From: Chloroflexus islandicus
GTDB lineage: Bacteria; Chloroflexota; Chloroflexia; Chloroflexales; Chloroflexaceae
Direction of reading: 5' to 3'
Assembly (NCBI RefSeq): GCF_001650695.1
Contig: NZ_LWQS01000039.1
Coordinates: 25,883-89,882 of the forward strand
Length of the DNA stretch: 64,000 bases
Position 1 is the first letter of the stretch. Each line of letters begins with the position of its first letter. Shown piece by piece: positions 62,985-64,000 of the stretch. The notes beneath the pieces are model-generated. The model saw only the letters and a list, made by a program, of their open reading frames with translations, was not told the origin of the DNA and did not search any database. The position numbers and the translations under genes were made by a program.

Positions 62985-63866
62985 ATGGAACTACGCCTGC
63001 TGACGCCGCCGCCTTGGTCTGATTATGAATTGATCGACTCAGGCCACGGCGCGAAATTGGAACGGTTTGGCCCGTATGTGTTGGCCCGGCCGGAGACGCA
63101 GGCGATCTGGTCGCCGCATTTGCCGGCGACCGAATGGCAGAAGGCTGATGCGACGTTTCGTCGCACGCGCGGCGATGAGGGGCCGGGTGAATGGCAACAA
63201 CATCGCCCGTTGCCCGAACGGTGGCCGATCAATGCTAATGGGGTGCGCTGTTGGCTGCGCTTGACGCCGTTTCGCCATACGGGCGTGTTTCCAGAACATA
63301 GCGCCCATTGGGAATGGTTGGCCCGCCAAGTGCAACGCCGTACCCAGCCGCGCGCGTTGGTGTTGTTTGGGTATACCGGATTGAGCAGCCTGCATCTCGC
63401 TCGCTACGGTGCGCACGTGACGCACGTCGATGCTTCTAAGCCCGCCGTGCGTTGGGCGCAAGAGAATCAGGCGCTGGCCGAACTGACCGGCCGCCCAATC
63501 CGGTGGCTGATCGATGATGTCGGTAAATTTGTCGCTCGCGAATTGCGGCGGGGAAATCGCTACGATTTGATTTTGCTCGACCCGCCGGTGTTTGGGCGCG
63601 GGCCAAACGGTGAGATTTGGCGCTTGCACGAACAATTGCCACAGTTGCTGGCCCAATGCGCTGCGTTGCTCAGCCAGCAACCGTTAGGTGTGTTGGTATG
63701 CGCCTATGCGACAACCATTTCGGCGCTGACAATCGGTAATTTGCTTGCCGAAACGATGGCGCCGTTTCATGGATATGTAACCGCTGGCGAGTTGGCCATC
63801 CCAGAACAGACCACTCGCCGCTTGTTGCCCACGGCGATTTACGCCGTCTGGTCTGATCGGGAATAA
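62985..63866 (+). CDS. RlmI/RlmK-like class I SAM methyltransferase
   Basis: A 293-aa Rossmann methyltransferase. The SAM-binding region is LVLFGYTGLSSLHLARYGAH (motif I) with the acidic VDASK (motif II), and LILLDPPVFGRG is motif IV with the DPP signature of RNA and protein methyltransferases. The fold and this motif resemble the 23S rRNA cytosine/guanine methyltransferases RlmI and RlmK, but the N-terminal PUA domain is lacking. Placement between fusA and tuf suggests a translation-related substrate (inference). ATG 62985 is close behind the terminator, with no clear ribosome site. Confidence 0.8.
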   Translation: MELRLLTPPPWSDYELIDSGHGAKLERFGPYVLARPETQAIWSPHLPATEWQKADATFRRTRGDEGPGEWQQHRPLPERWPINANGVRCWLRLTPFRHTGVFPEHSAHWEWLARQVQRRTQPRALVLFGYTGLSSLHLARYGAHVTHVDASKPAVRWAQENQALAELTGRPIRWLIDDVGKFVARELRRGNRYDLILLDPPVFGRGPNGEIWRLHEQLPQLLAQCAALLSQQPLGVLVCAYATTISALTIGNLLAETMAPFHGYVTAGELAIPEQTTRRLLPTAIYAVWSDRE

Positions 63867-63923
63867 GCCGCATCCGGCTGACAAGGATAAGCAGATCGCG
63901 CAAGAACGCGGAGGAACAACACA

Positions 63924-64000
63924 ATGGCCAAGCAGAAATTCGAGCGGACGAAACCGCATATTAACGTCGGCACCATCGGCCACGTCGACCACGGCAAGAC
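63924..64000 (+). CDS. tuf: Elongation factor Tu, N-terminus (runs off window)
   Basis: The frame starts at ATG 63924 with GGAGGAAC upstream and reads [20 protein letters not shown] then VDHGK, the canonical EF-Tu start with the beginning of the P-loop (GHVDHGK). The remainder is beyond the window edge. EF-Tu delivers aminoacyl-tRNA to the ribosome. It is 57 nt after the methyltransferase gene. Confidence 0.97.
   Translation, partial: MAKQKFERTKPHINVGTIGHVDHGK

Overview
The window reads as chromosomal DNA of a filamentous anoxygenic phototroph-type Chloroflexota, most probably a Chloroflexus-like organism. I infer this from the GC-rich base use, the Chloroflexi-style gene neighbourhoods, a propionyl-CoA-type carboxyltransferase subunit, GTP-dependent PEP carboxykinase, a plant-type carotene-desaturase-like protein and a MurE beside a Fem-type transferase. 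No rRNA, tRNA, prophage, transposase, CRISPR array or secretion island was seen. The species cannot be fixed from the sequence alone.

Layout. 1-5.8 kb: tail of pspA, thymidine kinase, a LOG-family protein, dTDP-glucose dehydratase and purEK. 5.6-11.8 kb: WYL regulator, rplU-rpmA-rpmE with a very good promoter, a receiver-roadblock protein, aspS and a degenerate prenyl synthase. 12.6-18.5 kb: penicillin acylase-type hydrolase, CCA-type nucleotidyltransferase, a 50-aa membrane peptide, a receiver protein and an AEC transporter. 18.5-24.2 kb: a TRAP transporter in convergent halves (dctP versus dctMQ) with a decayed tandem duplication at the junction, then pckG. 24.5-30.3 kb: secG, an oligopeptide-type binding protein, a PyrK-like protein, a GT-C glycosyltransferase and a DHOD-like protein without catalytic residues. 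30.9-37.4 kb: a minus-strand cell-wall cluster (HEAT protein, PIG-L deacetylase, Fem transferase, MurE) and an unrecognised 653-aa protein coupled to a 49-aa peptide. 37.7-45.2 kb: ROK protein, lamin-tail surface protein, endonuclease V overlapping a molybdopterin oxidoreductase, Rieske oxygenase and MGT glycosyltransferase. 45.6-53.7 kb: pseudokinase-WD40 protein, carotene-desaturase-like flavoprotein, glycosidase and aspartate aminotransferase. 54.2-59.2 kb: heptose-kinase-like protein, a partner-switching set (two RsbW-type ATPases plus STAS), an acyl-CoA carboxylase subunit and a TagA/WecG transferase. 59.6-64 kb: the str operon (rpsL, rpsG, fusA), a methyltransferase and the start of tuf.

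Non-coding structure is unusually rich. A MITE-like family with shared inverted ends and internally amplified 106-121 bp units occurs at about 5.0, 12.0 and 53.8 kb. A second family bounded by TGTCATTGCGAG / CTCGCAATGACA occurs at about 30.4, 45.2 and 50.2 kb. A third, short hairpin family occurs at 35.27 and 56.66 kb. A 336-bp minisatellite of CATTCGTT words ends three bases before the -35 box of the str promoter.

The best candidates for something undescribed are the 49-aa/653-aa coupled pair, the catalytically stripped DHOD-like protein paired with an intact PyrK-like electron-transfer subunit, the 14-blade WD40 pseudokinase, and the repeat families. None of these is proven to be a new system.
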